Shown here: piece after piece, positions 1 to 8,516 of the stretch
Layout: each line of letters starts with the position of its first letter
Position numbering within the stretch: the stretch's first letter is position 1
Source: Mycobacterium sp.
Lineage (GTDB): Bacteria > Actinomycetota > Actinomycetes > Mycobacteriales > Mycobacteriaceae
Length of the DNA stretch: 64,000 nucleotides
Reading direction: 5' to 3'
Assembly: GCA_018882965.1 (NCBI GenBank)
Contig: VEQY01000004.1
Location: forward strand, 1-64,000
Translations under genes and position numbers: made by a program
Notes under the pieces: generated by a model
Database searches by the model: none
Seen by the model: only the letters and a program-made list of their open reading frames with translations
Told to the model about the DNA's origin: nothing

Positions 1-3000
1 GCCCGGTCGTCACGGCGAAAGCACCGACGTAGTCGGCCAGACCGGTGCTCTTGGGGGCGATGAAGTCGCCAAGGCTGCGGTTCGGAACGGCGTCGCGGTG
101 CTCGCCCTGCTGGCGCAGGTTGTGCAGCGTGGTCAGCACCTCGGTGCGGGTCTCGTCGGTGTAGACCTCGATGTCGTCACCGACCGCGTTCGCCGGGAAG
201 AACCCGATGACACCGTTGGCGGTCAGCCACTTCTCCTTGATCAGGGTGTCGAGCATTTCCTGAGCATCCTCGTACAGCTTGCGGGCGGCCTCCCCCGATG
301 CCGGATTGTTGAGGATGTCGGGGAACCGGCCCTTCATCTCCCACGCGTTGAAGAAGGGTTGCCAGTCGATGTACTCGCGCAGTTCGGCGAGGTCGTAGTC
401 GCGAAACTCGCGAACTCCCAGGCCCTGGACGGGTACTGGCGGTGTGTAGTCGTCCCAGGAGATCGGCGTCCGGTTGGCCCGGGCCTTCGTCAGCGTCAGC
501 ATCGGGCGTTCGTTTTTCTGCGTGTGCCGCTCCCGCAGGGACTCGTAGTCCTTCTCGGTGGCCTCCAGCAGGGCCGGCCGCTGTTTGTCGTCGAGGAGGG
601 CGGCTGCGACAGGCACCGAACGGGAGGCGTCCTTGACCCAGATCACCGGACCGGTCCGCCGCGGCGCGATCTTGACGGCCGTATGGGCGCGCGATGTGGT
701 CGCGCCACCGATCAGCAGCGGGATGTCCAATCCCGCGCGTTCCATCTCGACGGCGAAATTGACCATCTCGTCCAACGACGGGGTGATCAGCCCGGACAGA
801 CCGATGATGTCGGCGCCGTGTTCTTTCGCCGCGTCGAGGATCTTCTGCGCGGGCACCATCACGCCGAGGTCGACCACGGTGTAGTTGTTGCACTGCAGGA
901 CGACGCCGACGATGTTCTTGCCGATGTCATGGACGTCGCCCTTGACGGTGGCCATGATGATCGTGCCGTTGGTGTCGTCTGCGCTCGCGGCGCCGGACTC
1001 CTGCTTCTCCGCTTCGATGTACGGCAGCAGGTACCCGACGGCCTTCTTCATCACCCTGGCCGACTTCACGACCTGGGGCAGGAACATCTTGCCAGCGCCG
1101 AAGAGGTCGCCGACGACGTTCATGCCGTCCATCAGGGGACCCTCGATGACCTCGATCGGCCGCCCGCCCGCGGCGGCGATCTCGGCGCGCAACTCCTCGG
1201 TGTCGTCGTCGACGTGGGCGTCGATCCCCTTCACCAGCGCGTGTGTGATCCGTTCGCGGACCGGCAGACTGCGCCATTCGGCGGCAGTGGGGTCCTCCGT
1301 TTTCTCCGAACTGTTGAAGCGTTCGGCGATCTCCAGCAGCCGCTCGGTCGCGTCCTCGCGACGATTCAGCACCACGTCCTCAATGCGGTCCCGCAACTCG
1401 GGGTCGATCGTGTCGTAGGGCACCAGCGCCCCCGCGTTGACGATGCCCATGTCAAGGCCGGCCTTGATGGAGTGGAACAGGAACACCGCGTGAATCGCCT
1501 CGCGGACCGGGTTGTTGCCCCGGAACGAGAAGGAGACGTTGGAGATACCGCCGGAGATGTGCGCCGCGGGGAGGTTCTGTTTGATCCAGGAACAGGCGTC
1601 GATGAAGTCGATCCCGTAAGTCGCGTGTTCCTCGATCCCGGTCGCCAGCGCGAAGCAGTTCGGATCGAAGATGATGTCCTCAGCCGGGAAGCCGACCTCG
1701 TCGGTCAGGATCCGATAGGCGCGGGTGAAGATCTCCTTGCGGCGCTCGAGGTTGTCGGCCTGACCTTCCTCGTCGAAGGCCATCACGACGACAGCGGCGC
1801 CGAACTTTCGGCACAGTCGCGCCTCGCGAACGAACTTCTCCTCACCCTCCTTCAGGGAGATCGAGTTGACGATCGGCTTGCCCTGGACGTTCTTCAGGCC
1901 GGTCTCCATCACCTCCCACTTGGAGGAGTCGATCATGAACGGGACGCGGCTGATGTCCGGCTCGGTCGCGATCAGCTTGGTGAACCGGTCCATGGCGGCC
2001 ACACCGTCGATCATGCCCTCGTCCATGTTGATGTCGATGATCTGCGCTCCGGCCTCGACCTGCTGCAGGGCGATCGACAACGCGGTGTCGTAGTCACCGG
2101 CCTTGATCAGGTTGCGGAACCGAGCCGAGCCGGTGATGTTCGTGCGCTCACCAATGTTGACGAACAGCGAGTCGGCGGTGATATTGAGCGGCTCCAAGCC
2201 GGAAAGCCTTGTGGCCAGGTCGATCCGGGGCACAGTCCTCGGCGCCTTGCCTTCGACGACCTCGGCGATGGCGGCGATGTGCGGTGGCGCCGTTCCGCAG
2301 CAACCGCCGACCAGGTTGACCAGCCCCGCGTCGGCGAACTCGGCGATGTAGCCGGCTTGCCGATCCGGCGACTCGTCGTACTCGCCGAATGCGTTGGGCA
2401 GGCCTGCGTTCGGGTAGCAGGAGACGAAAGTGTCGGCGATCCGGGACATCTCAGCGAGATAGGGCCTCATTTCCGGGGCACCCAGAGCGCAGTTGAGGCC
2501 CACCGCGATCGGCTTGGCGTGCCGGATCGAATTCCAGAAGGCTTCGGTGACCTGACCGGACAGCGTCCGGCCGGAGGCGTCGGTGATGGTGCCCGAGATG
2601 ATCACCGGCCACCGGCGTCCGCGCTCCTCGAACAAGGTCTCGATGGCGAACACCGCCGCCTTGGCATTGAGCGTGTCGAAGATCGTCTCGACGATGAGCA
2701 GGTCGGCGCCACCGTCCACGAGTCCGTTGGCGGCCTCGAGGTAGGCCTCGACCAGCTGGTCGTAGGAGACGTTGCGCGCACCCGGATCGTTGACGTCCGG
2801 CGAGATCGACGCGGTCCGCGTCGTCGGTCCGAGTGCGCCGGCGACGTAGCGGGGCTTGGCGGGCGTGGCGAACTCGTCGCAGGCCGCACGCGCGAGGGCG
2901 GCGCCGGTGTAATTCAGTTCGTAGCTCAGCTCGGCCATCCCGTAATCGGCGAGCGAGACCGCGTTGGCATTGAAGGTGTTGGTCTCCAGGATGTCGGCAC

Positions 3001-3259
3001 CGGCCTGGAGGTACTCGCGATGGATACCCTCGATGATCTGCGGCTGGGTCAGGTTGAGCAGGTCGTTGTTGCCCACCAGATCGCTCGGCCAATCCTTGAA
3101 CCGCTCGCCCCGGTAGCCGGCCTCGTCCGGCCGGTCCCGCTGGATCGCCGTGCCCATGGCGCCGTCGATCACCATGATCCGCCCCTGCAGGGTCGCCGTC
3201 AGCTCGTCGGTGCAGTCGGGACGGATCGTCGGCGCAAAGTCCGGATTTGCGGCGCTCAC
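1..3259 (-). CDS. metH: Cobalamin-dependent methionine synthase, 3'-truncated by the window
   Basis: Transfers the methyl group of 5-methyltetrahydrofolate to homocysteine through cobalamin. The first 1086 codons are present. The reading frame stays open to base 2 and still encodes MetH sequence there ([14 protein letters not shown]), so the C-terminal activation end lies outside. Visible signatures are the zinc-binding region of the homocysteine domain with a double cysteine ([11 protein letters not shown], about 2285-2320) and the cobalamin-binding DxHxxG loop ([10 protein letters not shown], about 905-950). The GTG start at 3259 is chosen because a strong GGAAGGAGGG ribosome site lies 3 bases upstream of it and the protein begins [13 protein letters not shown]. 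The leader carries a probable SAH riboswitch, listed separately. It is divergent from the PAC2 gene. Confidence 0.95.
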   Translation of the reverse strand, partial: MSAANPDFAPTIRPDCTDELTATLQGRIMVIDGAMGTAIQRDRPDEAGYRGERFKDWPSDLVGNNDLLNLTQPQIIEGIHREYLQAGADILETNTFNANAVSLADYGMAELSYELNYTGAALARAACDEFATPAKPRYVAGALGPTTRTASISPDVNDPGARNVSYDQLVEAYLEAANGLVDGGADLLIVETIFDTLNAKAAVFAIETLFEERGRRWPVIISGTITDASGRTLSGQVTEAFWNSIRHAKPIAVGLNCALGAPEMRPYLAEMSRIADTFVSCYPNAGLPNAFGEYDESPDRQAGYIAEFADAGLVNLVGGCCGTAPPHIAAIAEVVEGKAPRTVPRIDLATRLSGLEPLNITADSLFVNIGERTNITGSARFRNLIKAGDYDTALSIALQQVEAGAQIIDINMDEGMIDGVAAMDRFTKLIATEPDISRVPFMIDSSKWEVMETGLKNVQGKPIVNSISLKEGEEKFVREARLCRKFGAAVVVMAFDEEGQADNLERRKEIFTRAYRILTDEVGFPAEDIIFDPNCFALATGIEEHATYGIDFIDACSWIKQNLPAAHISGGISNVSFSFRGNNPVREAIHAVFLFHSIKAGLDMGIVNAGALVPYDTIDPELRDRIEDVVLNRREDATERLLEIAERFNSSEKTEDPTAAEWRSLPVRERITHALVKGIDAHVDDDTEELRAEIAAAGGRPIEVIEGPLMDGMNVVGDLFGAGKMFLPQVVKSARVMKKAVGYLLPYIEAEKQESGAASADDTNGTIIMATVKGDVHDIGKNIVGVVLQCNNYTVVDLGVMVPAQKILDAAKEHGADIIGLSGLITPSLDEMVNFAVEMERAGLDIPLLIGGATTSRAHTAVKIAPRRTGPVIWVKDASRSVPVAAALLDDKQRPALLEATEKDYESLRERHTQKNERPMLTLTKARANRTPISWDDYTPPVPVQGLGVREFRDYDLAELREYIDWQPFFNAWEMKGRFPDILNNPASGEAARKLYEDAQEMLDTLIKEKWLTANGVIGFFPANAVGDDIEVYTDETRTEVLTTLHNLRQQGEHRDAVPNRSLGDFIAPKSTGLADYVGAFAVTTG

Positions 3260-3266
3260 GTACCCT

Positions 3267-3283
3267 CCTTCCTGCGCGGAAGG
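3267..3283 (-). promoter_or_regulatory. Hairpin that masks the metH Shine-Dalgarno sequence
   Basis: CCUUCC (3283-3278), loop GCGCA, GGAAGG (3272-3267) forms a perfect 6-bp stem that includes the start of the metH ribosome-binding site GGAAGGAGGG (3272-3263). Its 5' arm shares three bases with the P1 3' strand of the upstream aptamer (3286-3281), so the two helices exclude each other. Ligand-stabilised P1 would free the ribosome site, giving an ON switch at translation. Confidence 0.6.
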
Positions 3284-3370
3284 CGTCCTTGTCTCTGCCG
3301 AGCGTGGCGGATACCGGAGGGCTTCGCCATGGTGGGAGCCCTCCCGAGTAGCCGTTGCAACGCCTCTCGA
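3281..3370 (-). promoter_or_regulatory. Probable S-adenosylhomocysteine (SAH) riboswitch aptamer in the metH leader
   Basis: Read on the minus strand, UCGAG (3370-3366) can pair with CUCGG (3302-3298), and AGGCGU (3365-3360) with ACGCCU (3286-3281). Between these come GUUGCAAC (3361-3354), an 8-bp hairpin (3344-3337 with 3323-3316) and CCACGCUCGG (3307-3298). This order and these motifs match the SAH riboswitch core as I remember it: CGAG, then GCGCUGCAAC, a hairpin, CCAGGCUCGG, and AACGG followed by the P1 strand. The P1 helix is kept although its bases differ, which is compensatory change. SAH riboswitches switch on SAH-recycling genes such as ahcY and metH. The identification was made by eye, without a covariance-model search. 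Confidence 0.72.
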
Positions 3371-3447
3371 CCCTCGAAGTCTACGGTGCCGCCCGCGAGC
3401 CGGTCTGATGCGGCTCATCTGGGCCGGGCAACGCTTAGGCTGAACGA

Positions 3448-4329
3448 GTGACAGCGCCGAACTTCAGCGGCACCGATGGTCCCGACCTGCCCGAACTCCA
3501 CGACGCCGTGATCATCGCGGCCTTCGAGGGCTGGAACGACGCCGCCGATGCGGCCAGCGACGCCCTGGACCATCTCGACGCGATCTGGTCGGCGCGCCCG
3601 ATCATCGAGATCGATGACGAGTCCTACTACGACTACCAGGTCAATCGGCCGGTGATCCGCCAGGTGGACGGGGTGACCCGGGAACTGGTGTGGCCCTCGA
3701 TGCAGATCTCGCACTGCCGGCCGCCGGGGTCCGACCGCGACATCGTGCTGATGCACGGGGTGGAGCCCAACATGCGCTGGCGCAGCTTCTGCGCCGAGCT
3801 GCTGACCATCGCCGACAAGCTCAACGTGGACACGGTGGTCATCCTGGGCGCGCTGCTGGCCGATACCCCGCACACCCGGCCGGTACCGGTCTCGGGGGCG
3901 GCCTACTCGGCGGAGTCGGCGAAGTTCTTCGGGCTGGAGGAGTCCCGCTACGAGGGCCCGACCGGGATCGCCGGGGTGTTCCAGGACGCCTGCGTGGCAG
4001 CCGGCATCCCGGCGGTGACGTTCTGGGCGGCAGTCCCGCACTACGTGTCACAGCCGCCGAGCCCGAAAGCCACCGTGGCGCTGCTGCGGCGAGTGGAGGA
4101 GGTCCTCGATATCGAGGTACCGCTGGCCGACCTGCCCGCCCAGGCCGAGGAGTGGGAGCTGGCCGTCAGCGAGATGGCCGCCGACGACGAGGAGATCGCC
4201 GACTACGTCGCCAGCCTCGAGCAGCGCGGCGACTCCCAGATCGATGTCAACGAAGCCCTGTCCAAAATCGACGGCGACACGCTGGCCGCCGATTTCGAAC
4301 GCTATCTGCGCCGCCGCGGCGGCCGCTAG
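3448..4329 (+). CDS. PAC2 (proteasome assembly chaperone 2) family protein, Rv2125-like
   Basis: This 293-residue acidic protein of the PAC2 superfamily is the homologue of M. tuberculosis Rv2125, which also sits next to metH. Landmarks are the N-terminal [20 protein letters not shown], a central [21 protein letters not shown] strand-loop, and an Asp/Glu-rich helical C-terminus ending in an Arg-rich tail (YLRRRGGR). Family members relate structurally to eukaryotic proteasome assembly chaperones. The cellular role in mycobacteria, which do have a proteasome, is not settled. The GTG start at 3448 lies 6 bases after a TAGGCT hexamer (3436-3441) and has no clear ribosome site, suggesting a leaderless mRNA. 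Confidence 0.88.
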   Translation: MTAPNFSGTDGPDLPELHDAVIIAAFEGWNDAADAASDALDHLDAIWSARPIIEIDDESYYDYQVNRPVIRQVDGVTRELVWPSMQISHCRPPGSDRDIVLMHGVEPNMRWRSFCAELLTIADKLNVDTVVILGALLADTPHTRPVPVSGAAYSAESAKFFGLEESRYEGPTGIAGVFQDACVAAGIPAVTFWAAVPHYVSQPPSPKATVALLRRVEEVLDIEVPLADLPAQAEEWELAVSEMAADDEEIADYVASLEQRGDSQIDVNEALSKIDGDTLAADFERYLRRRGGR

Positions 4330-4365
4330 TCCATCGTCGCCGCCGCCCCTGTGAGGAGAGAGAAC

Positions 4366-5541
4366 ATGAGACTGACGTTGAACGAGGCCGATGCGGCGTT
4401 CCGCGCGGAGCTGCAGGATTTCTTCACCACTGAGATTCCCGCTGAGATCCGCGAGCGCGCGCGCAACGAGGACCTCAACTACCCCGACGACCTGGTCACC
4501 ACCCAGCGGATCCTGAACCGGGCCGGGCTGGCGGTGCCGCACTGGCCGGTCGAGTGGGGCGGCAAGGACTGGTCGCCGCTGCGGCTGCAGATCTGGGCCG
4601 AGGAGATGCGGTTGGCCTGCGTGCCCGAGCCGCTGTCGTTCAACACCAGCATGGTCGGCCCGGTGATCGCCCGTTTCGGGTCGGAGGAACTCAAGCAGCG
4701 CTTCCTGCCGCCCACCGCCAACCTCGACATCTGGTGGTGCCAGGGTTTCTCCGAGCCGGAGGCCGGGTCGGATCTGGCGTCGCTGCGCACCACCGCGGTA
4801 CGCGACGGCGGCCACTACGTCATCAACGGCCAGAAGACCTGGACCACCCTGGGTCAGTACGCCGACTGGATCTTCGTGCTGGTGCGCACCGACCCCGACG
4901 CCCCCAAGAAGCAGGCAGGCATCTCCTTCATCCTGGTCGAGATGTCCACCCCCGGCATCACGCTGCGCCCGATCAAGCTGATCGACGGCAGCTACGAGGT
5001 CAACGAGGTGTTCTTCGAGGACGTGCGGGTCCCGGCCGACCAACTCGTCGGCGAGGAGAACGCGGGCTGGAGTTACGCGAAGTTCCTGCTGTCCAACGAG
5101 CGCACCGGCATCGCCCGGATCGGTGCCACCAAGGTCTGGCTGGCCGAGGTCAAGGAGCGGGCCGCCAAGGCCGCGCTGGGCCACGGCACGCTGCTGGAGG
5201 ACCCGCTGTTCGCGGCCCGGGTCGCCGAGGTCGAGAACGAACTGCTCGCCCTCGAACTCACCGAGCTGCGGGTCAGCGGCGACGAGGGCAGCGGCAAGCC
5301 CAACCCGGCGTCGTCGATCCTCAAGCTGCGCGGCACCCAGCTGCAGCAGGCGGTCACCGAGTTGCTGGTCGAGGTGGCCGGTCCCGCGGCGCTGCCGTTC
5401 GAGGCCGGCGACGGGATCGAATCACCGCGCTGGGCCCAGGAGTCGGCGGGCCGCTACCTGAACTTCCGGAAGGCCTCCATCTACGGCGGCAGCAACGAGA
5501 TCCAGCGCACCATCATCTCCTCGACGATCCTCGGCCTGTGA
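4366..5541 (+). CDS. Acyl-CoA dehydrogenase (FadE family), larger member of a pair
   Basis: FAD-dependent alpha,beta-desaturase of acyl-CoA thioesters, 391 residues. It shows the standard fold signatures: WWCQGFSEPEAGSDLAS (flavin and substrate contact), a VINGQKTWTT strand, and the C-terminal YGGSNEIQRTIISSTILGL. At the position where medium-chain enzymes carry the catalytic Glu (YEG), this protein has Gly (YGG), as many large mycobacterial FadEs do, so the base must be elsewhere or in a partner. The ATG at 4366 is preferred over an in-frame GTG at 4351 because GAGGAGAGAGA lies just before it. It is followed 10 bases later by a second FadE gene. Such pairs often form heterotetramers acting on steroid side chains or other bulky acyl-CoAs; the substrate here is unknown. 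Confidence 0.88.
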   Translation: MRLTLNEADAAFRAELQDFFTTEIPAEIRERARNEDLNYPDDLVTTQRILNRAGLAVPHWPVEWGGKDWSPLRLQIWAEEMRLACVPEPLSFNTSMVGPVIARFGSEELKQRFLPPTANLDIWWCQGFSEPEAGSDLASLRTTAVRDGGHYVINGQKTWTTLGQYADWIFVLVRTDPDAPKKQAGISFILVEMSTPGITLRPIKLIDGSYEVNEVFFEDVRVPADQLVGEENAGWSYAKFLLSNERTGIARIGATKVWLAEVKERAAKAALGHGTLLEDPLFAARVAEVENELLALELTELRVSGDEGSGKPNPASSILKLRGTQLQQAVTELLVEVAGPAALPFEAGDGIESPRWAQESAGRYLNFRKASIYGGSNEIQRTIISSTILGL

Positions 5542-5551
5542 GAGGCGCTCG

Positions 5552-6646
5552 GTGAACTTCGACCTGACCGAGGAACAGCAGCTACTGGCCGACACCGCGC
5601 GCGAGGTGCTCTCCCGAAGCCGCGACAGCCTTGATTCCCCCGGCTGGAGTCGGGAGGTGTGGCAGCAACTCGCCGAGATCGGCATCCTGGGACTGGGATT
5701 CGAGCCCGAGGAGTCCGGCCCGATCGAGGTGGCCGCGGTGATGACCGAGGTCGGCCGGCACCTGGCGCCCGAGCCGGTCGCCGCCGCCGCCCTGATCCCC
5801 GGCGCGGTTATCGCCGCCTACGGATCCGAGGCCCAGCGCGCTGGGCTCGAGGCCGTCGCCGCGGGCCAGCGGCTGCTGGCCTTCGCCCACACCGAGCCGG
5901 ACACCCGGGGCGCCGCGCAGCGGGCGGGCCAGCTGACGACCCGCGCGACGCGCGAGGCGGGCGGCTGGTCGGTGACCGGGATCAAGAACCCGGTGCTGGC
6001 CGGCGACAGCGCCGACACCCTGGTGGTCAGTGCCGCGCTGCCCGGCGGCGGGGCGGGCCTGTTTCTCGTCGACGCCGGGGCGACGCGCCGCACCGCCTAT
6101 CGCACGTTCGACAACCGCGGCGGCGCGGAGGTCCGCCTGGAGGGCACCCCCGCCGAGCAACTCGGCCCCGACGGCGACGCCACCGCGCAGATCGAGGCGG
6201 CGGTGATCCGGTTCCAGTCGGCACTGTGCGCCGAGGCGGTGGGCGCGATGGAGGAAGCCCTTCGGCTGACGACCGAGTACCTCAAGGCCCGCAAGCAGTT
6301 CGGCGCGCCCCTGAAGACCTTCCAGACGCTGACCCAGCGTGCCGCCGACATGTACGTGTCCCTCGAGGTGGCCCGCAGCATGAATCTTTACGCTGCGGTG
6401 TGCATCGCCGACGGCCGGTTCGATCCGGTGGTGGCTGCCAGGGCGAAACTTCAGATCGGGCGCTCCGGGCGCCACATCGCCCAGGAGGCGATCCAGTTGC
6501 ACGGCGGCATCGGCGTCACCGCCGAGTACCCCGTCGCGCACTACGCTGCCCGGCTGACCGCCATCGAGCAGACCTTCGGTTCCGCGACCGACCAGGTGCG
6601 ATTGCTCAGCGAGCAGGTCGGCGATTACGGCGTGGTGGTGCTGTAG
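5552..6646 (+). CDS. Acyl-CoA dehydrogenase (FadE family), smaller member of a pair
   Basis: This 364-residue acyl-CoA dehydrogenase begins MNFDLTEEQQLLADTAREVL and carries the helical C-terminal domain signatures KARKQFGAPLKTFQTLTQRAADM and QLHGGIGVTAEYPVAHY. The middle beta-domain is divergent and lacks a canonical GSD-type flavin motif. That fits the small, partly degenerate subunit of an alpha2beta2 dehydrogenase together with the upstream gene. The GTG start at 5552 follows the previous stop by 10 bases, so the two are almost certainly co-transcribed. Substrate unknown; the nearby extradiol dioxygenase and hydrolase suggest aromatic or steroid catabolism, but this is inference. Confidence 0.85.
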   Translation: MNFDLTEEQQLLADTAREVLSRSRDSLDSPGWSREVWQQLAEIGILGLGFEPEESGPIEVAAVMTEVGRHLAPEPVAAAALIPGAVIAAYGSEAQRAGLEAVAAGQRLLAFAHTEPDTRGAAQRAGQLTTRATREAGGWSVTGIKNPVLAGDSADTLVVSAALPGGGAGLFLVDAGATRRTAYRTFDNRGGAEVRLEGTPAEQLGPDGDATAQIEAAVIRFQSALCAEAVGAMEEALRLTTEYLKARKQFGAPLKTFQTLTQRAADMYVSLEVARSMNLYAAVCIADGRFDPVVAARAKLQIGRSGRHIAQEAIQLHGGIGVTAEYPVAHYAARLTAIEQTFGSATDQVRLLSEQVGDYGVVVL

Positions 6647-6651
6647 GCCGC

Positions 6652-7434
6652 TCAGCCGCTCGCCAGTCCGGCCCGCTGCCGGCTGGCGAGTACCGCCGAG
6701 GCGGTGAAGACGTTGATCAGGCACTGCCCGCTGAAGTACACGATCCAGTTGCTGGCGTAGAGCGTGGTGGAGATCGGCGCGCCCGGCGGCTGGTCCAGCC
6801 AGGTGGTGAACAGCACCAGATCCGAGTACGGCAGCAGCACCGCCCCGATCACCACGACCACTGCGTCGAGGCTGAACCGGCGGGCCACCAGATGGCGGAT
6901 CGCCAGCCAGGGCAGCAGCACATACAGCGTGGCGTTAAAGGCGAACGATCCGTAGGTCAGCGCGGGATCGCCGGCGACTCTGCTCGCCACCGAGGTGAAC
7001 CACCCGATCACGTTGATGGCCGCAATCACCGGAATCGCGATCAGTAACCGCGGGCGGGCAGGCAGTAGCGCCAAGCCTTTCCACAGGCCGGCGATGTAGC
7101 AGCTGTAGCCCAGTCCGAAGAACAGCAGCGCCCAGGTCAGCTTCAGCGTCACCGGATTGACGTCGCTGAGCTGGCTGTTGACGTAGTCGCCCACGAGGGT
7201 GAACGCCAGACCTGCAGCGAAGAGCAGCACGACCGCCTTATCGTCGGCGCCCTCGCGCCGGCGGCTGCGGTAGAGGGCCAGCGTGATCGTCAGCAGCGCG
7301 GCCATCAGCGCGAGGTGCAGTCCGTGATAGGCCGCCACCGGCAGGGGCAGCATTCCCGACAGGACCGCGGACTCCGCCGCCAGCGAGCCGGCCAGCAGCA
7401 CGGCCAGATACTTCAGGAAGGTCTCCGCTGTCAT
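6652..7434 (-). CDS. Multi-pass membrane protein, YhhN/TMEM86 (lysoplasmalogenase)-like
   Basis: This 260-residue protein has about eight hydrophobic segments. Two motifs resemble the YhhN/TMEM86 family: FAAGLAFTLVGDYV (family pattern, small residues then GD) in the first half and VIGAVLLPYSDLVLF (family pattern GAxLFxxSD) in the second. TMEM86 proteins hydrolyse the vinyl ether of lysoplasmalogen; the activity in mycobacteria is unproven. The start at 7434 (MTAETFLKYL) is chosen over an upstream extension because hydrophobic sequence begins there and a TACGCT hexamer (7447-7442) sits 7 bases upstream. Convergent with the FadE pair and divergent from the zinc-ribbon gene by only 24 bases. Family assignment is tentative. 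Confidence 0.6.
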   Translation of the reverse strand: MTAETFLKYLAVLLAGSLAAESAVLSGMLPLPVAAYHGLHLALMAALLTITLALYRSRRREGADDKAVVLLFAAGLAFTLVGDYVNSQLSDVNPVTLKLTWALLFFGLGYSCYIAGLWKGLALLPARPRLLIAIPVIAAINVIGWFTSVASRVAGDPALTYGSFAFNATLYVLLPWLAIRHLVARRFSLDAVVVVIGAVLLPYSDLVLFTTWLDQPPGAPISTTLYASNWIVYFSGQCLINVFTASAVLASRQRAGLASG

Positions 7435-7441
7435 ACCGGCG

Positions 7442-7451
7442 AGCGTAGGCT
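7442..7451. promoter_or_regulatory. Interlocked divergent -10 elements
   Basis: On the plus strand TAGGCT (7446-7451) lies 7 bases before the ATG at 7459. On the minus strand TACGCT (7447-7442) lies 7 bases before the ATG at 7434. The two hexamers overlap by two base pairs, so RNA polymerase could open only one direction at a time. Both transcripts would be leaderless. Confidence 0.5.
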
Positions 7452-7458
7452 GCCCGCC

Positions 7459-7650
7459 ATGGCTACCTATAACTGTCCCGCCTGCAACATGTCGACCGTC
7501 GTCACCTGTGGACACTGCGGCGCTGATCTGGTCGACGGCTCCCTGACGACACCCGACGGCAGCACGGTCCGGATCGCAGAGTGCCCCAACGGCGATGGCA
7601 AGATCAAATCTCCGCTGTGCTGCGGCACCGACATGACCTGCGCGGTCTGA
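7459..7650 (+). CDS. Small cysteine-rich zinc-ribbon protein
   Basis: This 63-residue protein has the pattern CPAC near the N-terminus, CGHCG about ten residues later, then ECPNGDGK and a C-terminal CCG...C. Two CxxC knuckles (residues 6-9 and 17-20) suggest a zinc ribbon. Cys42, Cys54, Cys55 and Cys61 could form a second metal site. No enzymatic domain is present. The start at 7459 follows a TAGGCT hexamer by 7 bases with no ribosome site. It is probably a DNA-, RNA- or protein-binding accessory factor, or a metal-handling protein. I do not recognise a named family. Confidence 0.72.
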   Translation: MATYNCPACNMSTVVTCGHCGADLVDGSLTTPDGSTVRIAECPNGDGKIKSPLCCGTDMTCAV

Positions 7651-7671
7651 CTTTTCGATCCGGCCAGAAGT

Positions 7672-7690
7672 CGGGGTCCATCCTGCCCCG
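7672..7690. terminator. Possible bidirectional stem-loop between convergent genes
   Basis: CGGGG (7672-7676) and CCCCG (7686-7690) form a 5-bp GC stem with a 9-base loop between the zinc-ribbon stop and the hydrolase stop. A second weak stem (GACTT 7649-7653 with AAGTC 7668-7672) precedes it. There is no U-tract, as is common in mycobacteria. Confidence 0.3.
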
Positions 7691-7694
7691 GCCC

Positions 7695-8516
7695 CTAGAG
7701 TGTCGCGCGACCGACGAAGGCGGTCACGAGGTGGTTGAACTCGTCGGCGTGCTCGATCATCGCCCAGTGCCCGCATCGGTTGATCAGCACCAGCCTCGCG
7801 TCAGGGATCGCAGCCAGCATGGCCAATGAGTTCTCGAAGTGCACGACCCTGTCGTCGCGGCCGTGGATCAGCAGCGCCGGGGCACGGATTGCGCCCAAGT
7901 GCGCGGTCGTGGCGAACTTACGCACCGGTCCGCCCAGAGCAATCCCGGCCAGGAAGTTGGCCAGGTGCTCGGGACGCTGGGCGGCGGCCTCTGCCCGGGC
8001 CTGACACAACTCGGCGGTGGCGGAGGCGGGATCGAACACCATGATCTGGACCAGGCGCTCGAACGCCGCCGCGGTCGGTGTGGCGTAGGCCTGGACCAGT
8101 GCTTTGAGTCCCTCGCTCGGTCCGGCGGGTCCGAACGCCCGGGGCCCCAGATCGGCCGGGGCGCCCATGGTGATGAGGTGGCTGACCCGGTCGGGGTGTT
8201 CGGCGGCCAGTCGCACGGCTGTCACACCTCCCATCGAGTTGCCGACCATCGCGGCCCGTTCGATTCCCAGGGCGTCCATGAATTGCAGGACCGTACCGAC
8301 GTGGTCGAGCCGATCTGCAGGGCAGGCATCGGAGGCTCCCCAGCCGGGCATGTCGGGGGCGAGGACGTGGAAGTGCTCGCCGAGTGGAGCGATGTTCTCC
8401 GAGAAGTTGCTCCGCCCGGTGGCGCCTGGTCCGCTGCCGTGCAGCAGGATCACCGGGTGCCCAGCGCCGGCCTGCTCGTAATGAATGGTCCAGTCACTCG
8501 TCGTCACGGTGCTCAC
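7695..8516 (-). CDS. Alpha/beta hydrolase of the meta-cleavage-product (BphD/HsaD) type
   Basis: This 273-residue hydrolase has oxyanion loop HGSGPGATG (residues 26-34), nucleophile elbow GNSMGG with Ser94, acid Asp221/222 in HGRDDRVV, and His250 in CGHWAMIE. The HGSGPGA loop is typical of C-C bond hydrolases acting after ring cleavage by an extradiol dioxygenase. The upstream gene encodes such a dioxygenase and overlaps this one by 4 bases (8513-8516), so the two work in one operon. The likely role is hydrolysis of the ring-opened product of an aromatic or steroid-derived catechol. The substrate cannot be read from sequence. Confidence 0.85.
   Translation of the reverse strand: MSTVTTSDWTIHYEQAGAGHPVILLHGSGPGATGRSNFSENIAPLGEHFHVLAPDMPGWGASDACPADRLDHVGTVLQFMDALGIERAAMVGNSMGGVTAVRLAAEHPDRVSHLITMGAPADLGPRAFGPAGPSEGLKALVQAYATPTAAAFERLVQIMVFDPASATAELCQARAEAAAQRPEHLANFLAGIALGGPVRKFATTAHLGAIRAPALLIHGRDDRVVHFENSLAMLAAIPDARLVLINRCGHWAMIEHADEFNHLVTAFVGRATL

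Noticed and set aside
3260..3447. Cobalamin riboswitch for metH
   Set aside because: No B12-box-like sequence (AGCCAGGAGACCTGCC pattern) is present in the leader; the SAH-type fold fits much better.
98..3451. A 1117-codon open frame on the plus strand
   Set aside because: It is antisense to metH. The minus-strand frame encodes MetH motifs throughout, and the plus-strand product shows no domain; high GC keeps many antisense frames open.
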